64,000 nucleotides of DNA from Sporodiniella umbellata (lineage: Eukaryota; Mucoromycota; Mucoromycetes; Mucorales; Rhizopodaceae), in contig JAIXMR010000085.1 in NCBI GenBank assembly GCA_025677835.1, forward strand, positions 1 through 64,000, in the 5' to 3' direction. How positions within the stretch are numbered: the first letter of the stretch is position 1; each line of letters begins with the position of its first letter. The notes under the pieces are model-generated. The model saw only the letters and a list, made by a program, of their open reading frames with translations, did no database searches and was not told where the DNA came from. Shown here piece after piece: positions 34,555 to 47,012 of this stretch. A program made the translations under genes and the position numbers.

Positions 34555-35733
34555 GATGAAAGAAGGAATAGAATGAATGTAATGGGTGAAAGGAAAGACT
34601 CTTTTTGGCTTGTTTAAAACAAGGCTTGAAATGTATATATAAAGATTAGTAGAAAAAAAAGTAAAAGAAAAAGAAAACAAACATTGCCTCTTTCTATTCT
34701 TCTTGTCTTTATGCTGTCTATATGTAGACGAGTTCTATTAATTTTTTTTATAAAAGGAGAAACCTATATGCTAAAACCATACAACAATAAGCATCGTTCA
34801 TTAACTCTCTAGGGGCTTGCCTTCTAGGCTTTTTTTTTTTTTAGAACAACCGATTGTATTATTCATTTGAAAAGGCTCCTCCTCGAGCTAAAAAAGAAGA
34901 GCAACTTGTGTTTTTAAGGAGACCATGAGAATAAACCATATTAGGTAGTTATATGAAATCCCTTATTTCAATCGCATAAAAAGAAGAGAACAAAGCAAAT
35001 AACATCCGGTCTTGTTACAGTACTCACTGGGATTCAATAAAGATTATCATTAAAAGTTATCGTAACAAATACTTACCCTTCATCCTAATTTTATGATACA
35101 TAGCGCGTCTTTTGCTGTAAAAAAAAAAAAAAAAAACTCCCGTACATCCATTTACTTTTCTCTCTTTATCCAATTTTTATATTTCACATGGTTCCTTTTA
35201 CCCCAAGCTGCATTTATCGCTCTAAGGCGGTCTAAAATCATCTGGGCTTGTTGATCAATACTTTTTTTTTTTTTTTTTTCTCCTGTCTTTATTTTTTAAT
35301 AACCCAAGAAAAAAAAAAAAAAAAAAAAAAATAGGTAAATTCAGGAGTATGTGTGCTTCACAATGTTTTCTATGGCTACACTACGTAAAAACGATGATAA
35401 TAACAACCAAAAAAGAGATAGGGCTTATTATCTCCTTTTATCAAAAAAAATCGCAGTTTGCCTTATCAATCCATAGTAACAACCACAATCGTTTTTTTTT
35501 TTATCCTATTATAGCGTATAACTTTACATTTATAGCAAATATGCGATCCTCCTTCTCTCCTCTTTTTTTTTTTTTTTTTTTTTTTTTGTCCACCTATAAC
35601 TACCCTTAGTGAGACTGGCACAACTATTTCTAAAGTAGGTTGCCTTTTGAAAGGAAGGGACCCCCCCCCTTTTTTTTTTATTGCTGCAGACATTTTTCTA
35701 TTTACAATACAACAATATTGAATGTCTTGTTTC
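34555..35733. other. Intergenic
   Basis: About 1.2 kb of AT-rich spacer, with homopolymers at 35119-35136, 35262-35280 and 35567-35587 and a poly-C/poly-T junction at about 35661. No gene recognised. Confidence 0.5.
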
Positions 35734-36103
35734 TTATTGTGGTTTGCCTGAATGTTGCTTTGAGAATTCCAAATATTCTTTCTGTCGTAAATCGAGCACA
35801 CGTCGCTTATTAAAGTATTCTACCTATACAAAAAAAAAAGGTATTATAAGAACTGAAATAGAGTTGGTTTTTTTTTTTTTTTTTGGGGGGGTTGAAACCG
35901 TCCATGTGTCACTTTACCCAGCTAGCCATACATCCTTCCTCGTACTTTTTTTTTAATTCTAAACATTCAGAAGCTTTCTCTGGTGTTTTTTCAACAGTCA
36001 CAGGATCTCGAACATTACATTTGTCCAAACATTGAAAGTATTCATCGCGTACAAACCAACAACGTTTTCTTTCTTCACGGCTAGGAGGTTTTGCGTCTGT
36101 CAT
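35734..36103 (-). CDS. COA6: Cytochrome c oxidase assembly factor 6 (twin-Cys helical protein)
   Basis: Two exons (36103-35918 and 35823-35734) give 91 residues. The core is CWFVRDEYFQC (a CX9C motif), then DKC, SECLELKKKYEEGC (CX10C-type second pair) and the diagnostic SWVEYFNKRR, which spans the intron. This is the Coa6 pattern of the mitochondrial intermembrane space, where the protein helps deliver copper to Cox2 during complex IV assembly. Import by the Mia40 disulfide relay is known for the family. The start Met is the one at MTDAKPPSREERKRC; an upstream in-frame Met would add only a hydrophobic leader that COA6 proteins lack. Confidence 0.95.
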
Positions 36104-36128
36104 TATCAGTAGGAAAGAAAAATAAGCC

Positions 36129-36159
<31 letters not shown>

Positions 36160-36233
36160 TACAATATTAAAAGGGCGCGCGGTTCTGATCAAAAGGCCCT
36201 GTCAAAACATTAACATCTGTCTACGCAGCACAC

Positions 36234-36265
<32 letters not shown>

Positions 36266-37303
36266 AGAAAAGGGTCTCTTTCACATATTCTCTTTCTCTC
36301 TTCAAACTTCTGTCGAACCTTAACACTTTTTGGCTCGATCATAGATGTGTATATGTTTTTATTGTTATAAACGTTCCCCCCCCCTTTTTTTTTTGGCAGT
36401 ACAGTCGGTATTGTTTATTGGTAAAAAGTGACAACGCTTGTTTAAGATTATATAAACATTTATGCTAGGCTATGACAAACATGACCATCTTCATTACTAA
36501 AGCATAGAATAGGAAGAAAGAGTGTTGCCAAAAAAGTTTTTTTTTTTTTTTTTTTTTTTTTTTGCATCTTATCAGGCTTGATAGTTGTTAGTTTTAAAAG
36601 TATACATCAAAAATAGTGATTTCATATCAAAACAAGCTATCTATTTCTGAGTTGTACAGACGTACTTTTCTTTTAGTGGCAATCTTACAAGACTGGAAGT
36701 AAGTATCGTTTTACTTTTATTGTATCAAGATGAAACAAAGACTACCATCAAGACGAAATAAAATGCCACCAAATAGTTGATTAAACAAACCAAATGAAAT
36801 ATCGATGGATTTATTTTAATTAGTAGTGTGGTATGGATTGATATTGCAACTCTTGGTGGCTCTTGAAACAAAACACGAGCGCTATGGTTGATGTTTTATC
36901 CTTTTATTAATAAACAACGAACAGGGTGAAGGAGATTAATCAAAGGACCAAAAAAGAAAAAAAGGCCGTGAAGCAACAAATAGGTTTCAAAGCAGGCCAT
37001 ACATCATTTGCTCCATAGGTTATTAACTAAAAACAAAAATGCAATATATTTCATAAGAGGAAAAAAACAGGCCTTGTTTTCTCTCTCTCTCTCTCTCTCT
37101 CTCTGTTTGCCCTTCTTTTTTTTTAAGAAAAAAAAAAAAAACACGGTTTGTATCACTTTTCGTCATTGTGTAGCTTGCATATGTAATTAGAAACAGGTTG
37201 CAGGCATAAATTGAAAAAAAAAAAAAAAAAAAAAAGAAAGAGAATTGGCCTGGATAGTATTGTTGCAAAGATGGTTAGAATGACATTTATAAGAATTTCC
37301 AGT
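36104..37303. other. Intergenic
   Basis: About 1.2 kb separating COA6 from DPH2, with A/T homopolymers (36129-36157, 36237-36264, 36537-36563, 37214-37234) and a CT repeat at 37080-37104. No gene is recognised. Confidence 0.5.
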
Positions 37304-38194
37304 TTATTCTTCTTTTTCATTTCTGTAGCCACGAGCAATACCAGAAAGCCCTTCTTGTACTTCTGCCGCTTCATCTTGGCCCACATTGGCTTCTAGACCG
37401 CGATAGGTTCTGTTTTTAAGATATTCACCTAAATCATGTCTTATGATTAGATCAATTCGTAGGTATCAAAAAGATAAGAGCATACCTGCTGTACTGTTCA
37501 ACAGTGTGGTTATACTCATATTGTTATTTCTTAATGTCAGATCAGTCAGTTTGCTTGTGATCACTTCCCCTGAACCTAAGAAATAAAAATTTAATTTTAA
37601 TAAGTAAACCCTACTTTTTCCCCTTTCTTTTTTGGTATTTCCTTTTTTACCTTCTTCTTGGGTATTTCTAACCCGACTAAAAGGTGTTGATTTATATTGT
37701 CCGGTGATCAAAGAGAAATGCGGTTCTTCATCACTTGAAAGTCCTTCATCATTTTCATCATCATATATAAACCCTTCTGGGCGTAGTTGAGGTAGTAATT
37801 TTGAAAAGTCAGTGACATAATTTCCTGTCCATTCCAAATCCCTGTTATATAAATTTCGTGTCAATAAAAAAAGCCCATGTTCTCTCTCTCTCTCTCTCTC
37901 TCTCTTTCTGTTTACCTTATAAGAGCAATTTCCAATTCAAAAGGGGTAACAATAGGACGATAGAATTCCTACAAACTGTCAAAAAAAAAAAACCTTAGTA
38001 TTTTTTTTTTTTTTTGGTTACCTTTGAATCAATCAAACTATTTTCAGGGCAAGAGACAAGTACATAGCAATCAATTTCCATAAAGTTGGCCATTTTGGCT
38101 ACGTTTAGTTTTCCCATCACAAACAAATAAGATTTACGTCCAGAAGCACGAATAACTCTTTTTAAATGATCTATAATATTCAAATAGGAAGCTG

Positions 38195-38227
<33 letters not shown>

Positions 38228-39459
38228 TAAATGTCAAGCCTCAATCTTTCTTGATCGCCCTTCTTTTATGTCATTACCTACTCCCAGGGTGCCAACAACA
38301 ATACCTATTGTTTCAGCATCCTTTGCTTTTTGTACGAGAAAGTATCTATATGTTCAAACACAGCATCAGAACCCGTAAACAAAACTGTTGGCTGTGTTTA
38401 TCTAACCTTTTCATCAGCATTCTGTTCACCTGAACGGACTCCTTTCTTGCAACTTTTGTTTTGGGGTTGTATGTATACACCTAAAACACACCATGTCAAA
38501 AAGGTATCCTGTATAAAAATAGCAATCATCCACTTACAGGGCATTGGTTGTGAACCATCATAATATTGGTCAATGTTAAGCTCTCAGTTCCCACAAAGAA
38601 GATAGAACAGGATTCTATACTTGTGTCTTTGGGCAGCTCAAAGTATCTTCCTCCTCTTTTTTTTTCTGCCTTAAGATCTTCCATGTTCTCAAGTGGCTGT
38701 GCTGGTGGTTGAATCTTTTCTTTATCATCAAATACATTGTCAATACTACATTTGCCGCAACACGGTTTCCCCTGTTTCTGTCTCTCTTCATGGGAAGCGC
38801 AGTTTGACTTTGTCTTGCGCTGGTTGAGCGTAGACTGTAACTTGGACTCTGTCTGAATCGCAGTAGGAATGACATTACTGTATTTTTTCTTTAGTACGCG
38901 TGTTAGATCTTCAACAGCATAAGAATATTCTACATCACACATCACAATCACAGGTTGTGAATGGTCAGGAAAGGTCTGTTCAAACTCTTGTATACAGTTT
39001 TCTTTGTCAATCGTTTGTTGTCCAAATACATATAGAACCGGTAAACGGGAAGAACTGGTGATACGGTTTGTCAGTACTTAGTGTGAAAAAAAAGGGGGAA
39101 ATGGTTTCTTACGGACTCAAGCAGGATCTACCATAATGTACAATCAGATCAGCATCAACATGTTCAGCTGCAACTTCGTCTACACAACAACTTCCATAAG
39201 AAGTGTCTGCCAAAATAAATATCTCTTTGTCGGTTTTCCTTCGAAGTTGCTCGGATACTGCTGCCGCATCAGCTAAAAACTCGTCTGGAAACTGTAATGC
39301 AACTCTTTTATGATCGCCTTCCAAGATCCGGGCCACAGTACGATCGATTTCGTAAAGTTTCTGAATATCTTTATGCTTTTCACTTTTAACTTCAACTTGT
39401 CTTTCTATTGCTTCCCTTCCATCATTAGAAAAAGTGGCTGGACCGGTGGCTGTAGACAT
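37304..39459 (-). CDS. DPH2: Diphthamide biosynthesis protein 2
   Basis: Nine exons (39459-39113, 39054-38538, 38480-38407, 38345-38278, 38191-38022, 37968-37916, 37841-37651, 37575-37486, 37428-37304) give 544 residues with consistent phases. Recognisable Dph1/Dph2 blocks: [125 protein letters not shown] and [16 protein letters not shown], then [16 protein letters not shown] and a final GLSGIARGY tail. With Dph1 it forms the Fe-S enzyme that adds the aminocarboxypropyl group of SAM to the eEF2 histidine. A roughly 50-residue Lys/Cys-rich insert (CCGKCSIDN) lies in exon 2. Introns carry T or A homopolymers and a CT repeat. Confidence 0.96.
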
Positions 39460-39850
39460 GGTGAAAAGAGTTTGTATTTCTTATTTTTTTTTTTTTTTTT
39501 TGTGTGTTTGAGAAGCCACCGTAGAATTATGCTATTATAAAATAATAAAAAAAAAAAGTCGTCTGAGCTTTAAAAGCATCACCTCTTCTTTTTTTTTTTT
39601 TTTTTTTTTGGGAATAATAAAACCTTAATCGTGTCCTATTGTATTATACTGGTTGTTTTGTTTAACAAAGGCAAATTTACACACAAAAAAAAAAAAAAAA
39701 ACGCTTCTATTACTCGAGTATATTCTTGAAGATTCGTCTTTTTTTTTTTTTTTTTTTTTAGGAAAAGAGTACAGTAAAAGTGCAGAACAAAACAACATAG
39801 CAACAAATAACAATAGACTGTATGACAAGTGTGTGTATTTACAACTATGA

Positions 39851-40983
39851 TCACTGTTAGTAAGTCGTAAGCAGACTGCTTAAGAAAGCTTTTACATACC
39901 ATGATATCCATCTTTGCAAGAACGCTCAAAGCGCCTGCTACTACTTCTAAAGAAAGCTCGGTTCCTGGAGGTATCTCGATCTTTCCATGGCCATAAGCAA
40001 ATGGCCATGTTGAATAGTTGCCCATAAACTCTTCGGCCTTGTTAATAGCCTGTTCTCTTAGGTCGTGTTGGAGGTATGCCAAAGCATTTTCTAAAACATT
40101 AGCAGAGTAGGCTGCACAAACCATACTGACAGTTCTAAGATAGGTATGAGGAACATCTGATTGAGCGTCCACAGCTGAAGGTGCCACACGTGTAATCAGC
40201 ATGGTACAGACACGCTTTATAACCTCTTCTTTGACGGCCGGATCAGCCACTGGGTGTGTAGCCATATCAAACAACAAAAAGTTCCGCTTTTCTGTTCTCA
40301 ATACACCTTTGTCTACTAATCCCTTTGCTAATCGCTCTCTCACTTGTTTTAACTGGTATCCAATTTTCATAACGTTCCATGTTTCTCCTTTTTAATTTTT
40401 TAGTGTTCTCTAAAAAAAAAAAAAAAAAAAGGCTCGCTTTTCTGTTCGTTACCACTCATTAAATCAATCCAGCCATTTATACTCATAGGCTCGCTTGTCT
40501 TCATCATTTTTAAAGCCTCGTCTAAAAGTACTTCTCCTGTGATATGATCGTTGATAACTTCAATGTGTCGATCTGAAATAGGGTACGATCTACGCATGGG
40601 ATCTTTTTTTACTGCTACTCTTCCTCTCAGGGCCAATTCAATGACAATACATCCTCTAAGCGCATAACTGATACTATCGTTCCAAAATGAAAGATACCCC
40701 TGAGGGCCCACTTGATATTAGTGACCTGTATTCTGTTTTATTCTCATATCTGTTTTTTGTGTTATTATTTTTCTTTTATTACTTGTTTGTCCTTCAATCC
40801 TAATAACAAAACCTCCTCCATCAAAGTTAATTTGGGCGAGGATTTGGTTTCATCAATGTCGTGAGGATCACGAGCTATTTTTTTGTCTTCATTTGAGTTT
40901 CTGTTATACTGCTTGTTGTTGTTTTCATCATCTTCCAAATTAGACGATTGTCCAGCAACCCTTCTTCTTGTCACTGTAGACAT
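39851..40983 (-). CDS. VPS74: Vps74/GOLPH3, Golgi PI4P-binding adaptor
   Basis: Exons 40983-40783, 40699-40453, 40387-39900 and a last exon that begins with the stop codon (39853-39851) give 312 residues. After a disordered acidic N-terminus come the GPP34 domain blocks [54 protein letters not shown] and [12 protein letters not shown], then [31 protein letters not shown] and the C-terminal [12 protein letters not shown]. The family binds phosphatidylinositol 4-phosphate and retains glycosyltransferases in the Golgi. The last intron (39899-39854) has a GTATGT donor and a TACTAACAG end, and supplies TGA directly after ATG. Reading through it would give a longer, unrelated tail. Confidence 0.95.
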
Positions 40984-42119
40984 AATTGGATAAAATTGAG
41001 TTAAAAAAAGAGGTAATACTACTCAAGCTGAAATTTACGTCACATTTCGGAGATGAAGAATAAACAGTTCTAAGGTGTAACATATTTGTTCTATTCGATC
41101 ATAATCAATCTACAACATATCAAACAGTATCTTTGTTATTATTATTATTATTGCTACTCTATAAAAGTAAGCTTTGAAATCTAAGCCAGAAGCTGGCCCT
41201 TTTTCTCGCAAACAATAGACTCAAGATAGTTTTTTTCTAAAAAAAAAAAAAAAAAAAAAGACGGTGGAAGCACAAAAGCACCACAGTGTAACGAAATACA
41301 AGCATGTTTAAACCGTATCTTTTGTAGAAAAATAAAAAAAGAAAAACGTTTACTACTTGGAGTACAGAGCGTTAGTCGCATATTTTTTAAGCTAAGGTTG
41401 GCCTTTTTATTATTGCTTAAATTTGAGGGTGTGTTATTTGCGAACAAATTATAATATGCATGATCTACATTTACAAATCATTTCATTTCCTGCTTAGTGT
41501 ACAACAAAGGCTCTTTTGAGCAAATATTGTCTTTTCTTTGTTTCTTTTTCTCCCTCCAGAAAAGTATATTTGCCCTTTACTGTCTTAATGTTTGTATTCT
41601 GATTTGTTCCTTTATTTACTAAAGTGAAAAAAACAAAAAAACAAAAAAACAGTAAAAAGCATGATTTCAAAAAGAATCTCAGAGCCAATGCCTATTTTTA
41701 AAAGAAGTTCATGGTGTTACCGACGTTGGGCTACGTACATATTTAACCGTTTACAATTGTAGGTTGCAGGTATGATTCGTTTTGAAAACAAAACGTTTAA
41801 ATGATTGCTGTCTTTTGGTTTGTTTCCGTGAATGCATAAAGGAGCAGCCTATAAACATAAAGCTCTTGGTTGGGTGTTTACGATCCCAATGGTACAATCG
41901 AACATGCTTGAATAACACACTTTTGTTTATTTATCAAAGCATACAATTTTCTTGAAAAGAATATTGCCTTTCTAAAAATCGTGCTCTGCAACATAAAAAC
42001 AAACAGGCTGTCTCGAATTAGAGTCCAAACACAAACGGGATTGTAGTCCGTGCATTTTAAACACCGATTATTGAGCAGGAAAAGTAAGCCATGGAGAAAC
42101 TGTTTTCACATATTCACTT
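40984..42119. other. Divergent intergenic region between VPS74 and ITC1
   Basis: Promoter side of both genes. AT-rich, with an ATT repeat at about 41135-41152 and an A run at 41240-41259. No gene is recognised. Confidence 0.5.
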
Positions 42120-45100
42120 ATGCCTCTTCTGAATCAGGAAAATAATTTGCACGCGAAGAATTCGGCCAATTCCCAAAAAATTGAAAGAGTGGCTAATAAT
42201 TCCCAATCAACTAAAGAAACGCATGATAGTTACGAGTAAAGAGCCTTGAAAGAAAACATTAAAGTAAAAATTGGCATGAACCTTCAGAAATAACCTTTTA
42301 TGTTTAGAGAACATTCTAAAAGATTGGCCTTATATCAACAGCCTGTTTGGGAATGCGAAATTACAGGCAAAAAAAATCTTACTTATCAGCAAGCTTTAGA
42401 AAGCGAAAGGCTAGAGCAATACAGAGCTGATGCTAAGCTTCCCAAAGTATTACGAAAAGCAATATTGGCTCGAGTGGAAAATCGTGAGTTTATTGCCAGA
42501 TTGGCTGAGGCTGCTTACTGACTAATAGATAGAAACTTCCGAATTCAACATGTTGATCGAAGACGTCATGAACACTTTTAAAGACAACTACGTTGTGGGC
42601 GAAATAGTCTACTGTAATTTGAACAATAACAAGTATGTGTATGTGTATGATAAATGGCTCTGGTTTCTTAACAATAATTTTCTACCAGTTATTTTGCTAG
42701 AATCGTGGATGTTTTTATCGAAAGCAAGCCTCAAATAACCGAACCTTCAGCTGAAACATTACGACAAACTAACGGCAGACTTCGTTTTCCCGATGCCTTT
42801 CTTCAGCCTCCTTCCACCCCAGACAATGTCTATAATTCGCAAAGAAGTGTATATAGGGTGCAGCTGATTGACGAAAACGGCAGACCTTTGGAAGAGTACA
42901 TTCGTACGGTAGGAGGAAATTCCATCAGAAGAGAAAGCGGAATGTTCAGTCGCGTAAATGTACAAAACTTTATCTTGGAATCTTTTCAAAAAGACTCTCA
43001 GCAAAGCGCGCCTTGGCTACTAAGAGTAACTAGACATACTTTTTGTTTTCCCTAGCTTTATTGCTTGTTAAGTTTATCTTGCATTTATTTTTCTGACTCT
43101 TTTTCCAAAGCAGCCAGGCACATACACAAGACATCGTAGCAGCTTAGATTACACCAATGGATTTCAGCAGGCACAAACTAGTGTATTCCATAGCAACAAA
43201 AAACAAAAAACGGTCCACAGAAAAACAATTGAAGACCGGTTGAATGAAAGACAGATAGAAGAACGTAGGCGTCAAGACTTCATTAGATATCCCTTGGAAG
43301 ACCTCGATCTTCCAGATTATCGAAAAGAACCATTGCCAAGCTCTATTATAATTGATATGGTATCACCAAAATATAAAGGAGAACACACAATTCCATATCC
43401 CAGTGGTGGAAGAACTAAAAGACCACCAACACACACTGCATCACTCATACCCCCTGAGCTGTTTGATACGTTTTTATCTAGCTGGTCTTTTTTGTCAGTT
43501 TTCAATGAGCCATTGAAAATTCCAGCCTATAGTATAGATGAGTTTGAAGAGGCTCTGCTTAATACAGCCAACCAACCGAAACCCAATGCTTTGGTTGAAT
43601 ACCACTCTTGTCTTTTGAATGCGATTATAAAAGAGCGCAATGACGACTCTGTTAACGAAGTCATTAAAGGCCACGTTGCCAATAGCTATATTGACGCTTT
43701 AGAAGAGCAGGAGGAAATGGATACTGACAGCAAAGATGATAGTGTCAGCAAAGACAGCACCTCGTTACTTCCACGAGTAGAAAGAGGATGGCAAGATAAC
43801 GAACATCTAAAAATAAGTGAAAAATGGGACCATAAGGAGATCCGCTCTAGTTCAGATCGTAGGGGATGGATGACCAGCTTAATTGGTTGCTTGAATGACG
43901 TGGCTACACCCGATATGATTCCAGAACTGGACAATATCTTACAACATTTAGTCCCTCGTATAGGCTCAACAGCTGTGGAAAGAGAAAAGCAATACGCTTC
44001 ACTTACCCTTGAGCACAAATTTGACATCATACAGTTTTTGGTAAATACTGTGATTGAATCCAACCTTGTCAGGTATATAGAGCTTCGTACATACTATCTT
44101 TGTAGCGCGCCGAGCAGGCTCTCACTTATATTTATAAACGCGAAATAGAAACCATATGGAGCACTGTCAAGAGCTTACGGTTGAATACCGAAAGCAAAAG
44201 TCTGAGGTCAACAAAGAAATAAAGTACCTGTAAGTAGCAAACCCCAGATGAAAAGCCTGATCGACCATTAACCAAAACAAACTAGTTGTTTCAAAAAAAT
44301 CTCGACAGACAAAAACGACCCAGCCAAAAAAAAAACAAAAATAGATATGGAGGGCGTTTGTGAAAATGAATCGCCAGAAAACAATCATAGAAATATGGAC
44401 ATAGATACAAAAAGCTTATCAGGTGACAATGAATCGTAGGTGGTTGGCAAAAAGAGAATTGTATTTGCTTCTACGCGTTTTTAATTATGTTTATAGACCA
44501 CAAAAACCGTCTCACGGCCAAAACAAAAAGACAACTGAAAAGTATATTTCTGTATCGCCTTCTGATAAAAAGCTAGAAGTTTCCAAAGATCAGGAAAAGA
44601 AAAACAAAGAAGAAGAGTTACTGCAGCTAAAGGAGGAAGAAAAACTGCTGAAAGAAAAAGTAAAATATTTTCCTCAAGAAAAAGTGTGTGATGACAATAA
44701 CATGAGCATTTTAGGACAAGCAATTGGATTTGTCTTTGAGAAAGTGCATGACCCTAAGAATACAGAATCTAGGAAAAGATCGATTCTATAACCAATACAT
44801 GTATTTTGACAATATTGGATTGTCGGACACTTATGGCTCTGGAAGACTTTATATACATAGCCCCTCTGACCCTGATATTCAAATAATGATGAATAGAGAC
44901 TTCATGGAGGAAGCTCCAGAGGTTCATTATGGATATGGAGGTGGTCGCTGGTTTGTGCTTAAACTAATGAAAGAGCAAGGTTTAGAAGAAGAAAGCGAGT
45001 GGCTACAGAATCGCATGAAAGAATTGGAGTCCGACAACCCGAGTAGCTACAGGAGCTGGTGGAAGTGCTACTCGGAACCCGAAGAGGTAAAGATAAAACC

Positions 45101-45477
45101 TTAGATTGATTTCTCAAATAGTATAGTCTTATATAAGCATTTAGATTGAAAATTTATTGTCCTGGATTAACCCCAAAGGTACAAGAGAATACCAACTCAA
45201 GAAGGAGATTGAAAACTTGCGCTCAAGTATAATTGACTCCATTAAAAGGAGAAAAGATGTAAGTTTATAACCAAAAATGAAACAATATCTAATTTTAAGC
45301 TAGACACAAAGTTGAATCACGCCAGAAAGAAAACGACCGAAAAGCATATTAAAAGACAATACTCATCGCTATTCCCCTATTTACGTACATCATCCCCTTT
45401 ATTATATTTCCCTTTTTTTTTTTTTTTTTTTTTTGCGCGTATTAAATTTCCTGCATACAGTCTGTTTAAAGAGCTAA
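42120..45477 (+). CDS. ITC1: Itc1/Acf1-type subunit of an ISWI chromatin-remodelling complex
   Basis: Twelve exons are proposed: 42120-42235, 42308-42483, 42533-42632, 42689-43025, 43114-44072, 44149-44229, 44286-44435, 44497-44659, 44715-45086, 45145-45258, 45300-45384, 45461-45477, about 889 residues. The WAC domain is seen as YQQPVWECEITGKKNLTYQQ with YFARIVDVFIESKP after it. The DDT domain starts near residue 354 (PPELFDTFLSSWSFLSVF). The WHIM/WSD region is in exons 9-10 (NLGKDRFYNQYMYFDN, GRWFVLKLM, IENLLSWINPKGTREYQL). Such proteins partner the ISWI ATPase and set nucleosome spacing. Exon 1 is chosen because MPLLN matches Itc1 N-termini and the phase agrees. Exon 5's acceptor is a CAGCCAG alternative; the last two exons are uncertain. 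Confidence 0.88.
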
Positions 45478-45554
45478 TCTGCTTTTTTGCAGTAAGCCAT
45501 ACAATGTATCTTTCACTATTCCTTAAGTTGAAGTTTTGATTGCTCAGTCTATTT

Positions 45555-46704
45555 TCAGTGTTTTTGTATTGTCTTTACTGTCCAAAATCCGAAAACATAA
45601 TTAAGTCTAATCAATAGCAAGTCAATTGCCATTTTCATAGAATCTACCATCAAATTGACTTTGGAGCCGTCAATCTCTTGCCAAGTGACCTGAACCTCTG
45701 CAATAGGAATATTCTGTTGTTGTGCAATCATAAGACACTCAATGTCAAATATCCATCTTTCTACATGCATACTAGGGAAAATGACTTGGGCAGATTTTCG
45801 TGTAAAAAGCTTAAAGCCGCATTGAGTGTCTTCAATTCCGCGAATGCCGAGTATATATACCAACAAATGAAAGCTTCGCATTAGAAAGTTTCTAATACGC
45901 GATCGCTAAAAATAGACAACGAAGTTTAGACGAATCGAAGGCTGCTTTTCATATGAAAAAAAGAGACGGTTACCTTCACAACAGCTTCAGTAGGAACTAG
46001 ATGAGATCTAGACCCAATAGCAATACCATGTTTGTCTTTTTGAATCTTGCTGATTTCTTTCACAAGCTGGTCTAAGTCTGAAAACTTAGTAGCACCGTCT
46101 GCATCTACCATCAAACAGTATTCTCCGCGACAGCCCAAAATTCCCTTTACTTTAAGATGAGCAAACTGGTTTATCAAAAAGCCTTCGACTATATACCTGT
46201 GTTACTGCCCCTCCTTTTCCTCGGTTTTTTTCCATTGCAAGTAAACGAATATCAACCATAGGGTGATCCTTTGCAAATTTTATAGCTACATCGATTGTGT
46301 TATCTCTACTGCCATCATCCACAATTATTATTTCGTAGGTATATGTCTTGTCAAGCTGTTTTTGAGCTTCCAAGTATTCCACAGCCTCTTCCAACATTTT
46401 GGGTAATCTTTTGCTTTCATCAAATGCGGGAACAATACACGACATTTTGATAGAAGGGTCATCGGAGAGATTTGGTAAACGTTGCTTTTCTCCTGATTTC
46501 GCTATTTGATAATATTTTTCGTTCTCGGTTCTATCTCTAGGCTTTGGCGAGAATAGTGTCAACAGACCTATGGCCTATATACACACACACACACACACAT
46601 ATATATATTATTTAGCTGTTGTACATCAGCACGAAAAAAAATCTTGAACTTACCAGTGATATTATTGTAACTAAAATAATTGATAGTGCCTCTATCAAAG
46701 ACAT
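45555..46704 (-). CDS. ALG5: Dolichyl-phosphate beta-glucosyltransferase
   Basis: Four exons (46704-46654, 46574-46197, 46144-45974, 45905-45555) give 316 residues. An N-terminal membrane helix ([17 protein letters not shown]) is encoded by exon 1. The GT2 domain has [55 protein letters not shown] (DxD motif), IAIGSRSHL and the Alg5-typical [17 protein letters not shown], then [15 protein letters not shown] and [12 protein letters not shown]. It transfers glucose from UDP-glucose to dolichyl phosphate on the cytosolic face of the ER for N-glycan precursor assembly. Exon 3 uses an AAAG acceptor rather than an earlier CAG, because only this gives the family-matching GAVTQ-GILG join. Intron 1 contains an AC microsatellite. 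Confidence 0.95.
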
Positions 46705-47012
46705 TTTTACTGCAAAACGGTGCCAAGAGAAGAAAAAGAGTGCTTTATTAATGTTCCTAAATGATCGTGTATTTTAGATGCCGAACAACGAGGTTGGAGT
46801 ATGATTTTGTTTTTAGGCCAGATTTTGTTTTATTTTAAGAATACAACTCGGCTGGAAAATATTGGTCAGTGACTAAAAAAAACAATTTGGGCTTAATTTT
46901 AAAAAGCATTGATGAAAAACCAAAATTAACTAGCTCGTTAATACTTCAAAGTATGCCCGGGATAAATGCCTATCTGTATAAAATAGCCAAAAATAACAAC
47001 TAAGGCGGAAAA

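Noticed and set aside
44073..44148. Extension of ITC1 exon 5 through RAEQALTYIYKREIE
   Set aside because: It looked coding, but the phase fits only if this stretch is intron; the acceptor at 44148 restores the family-like helical segment.
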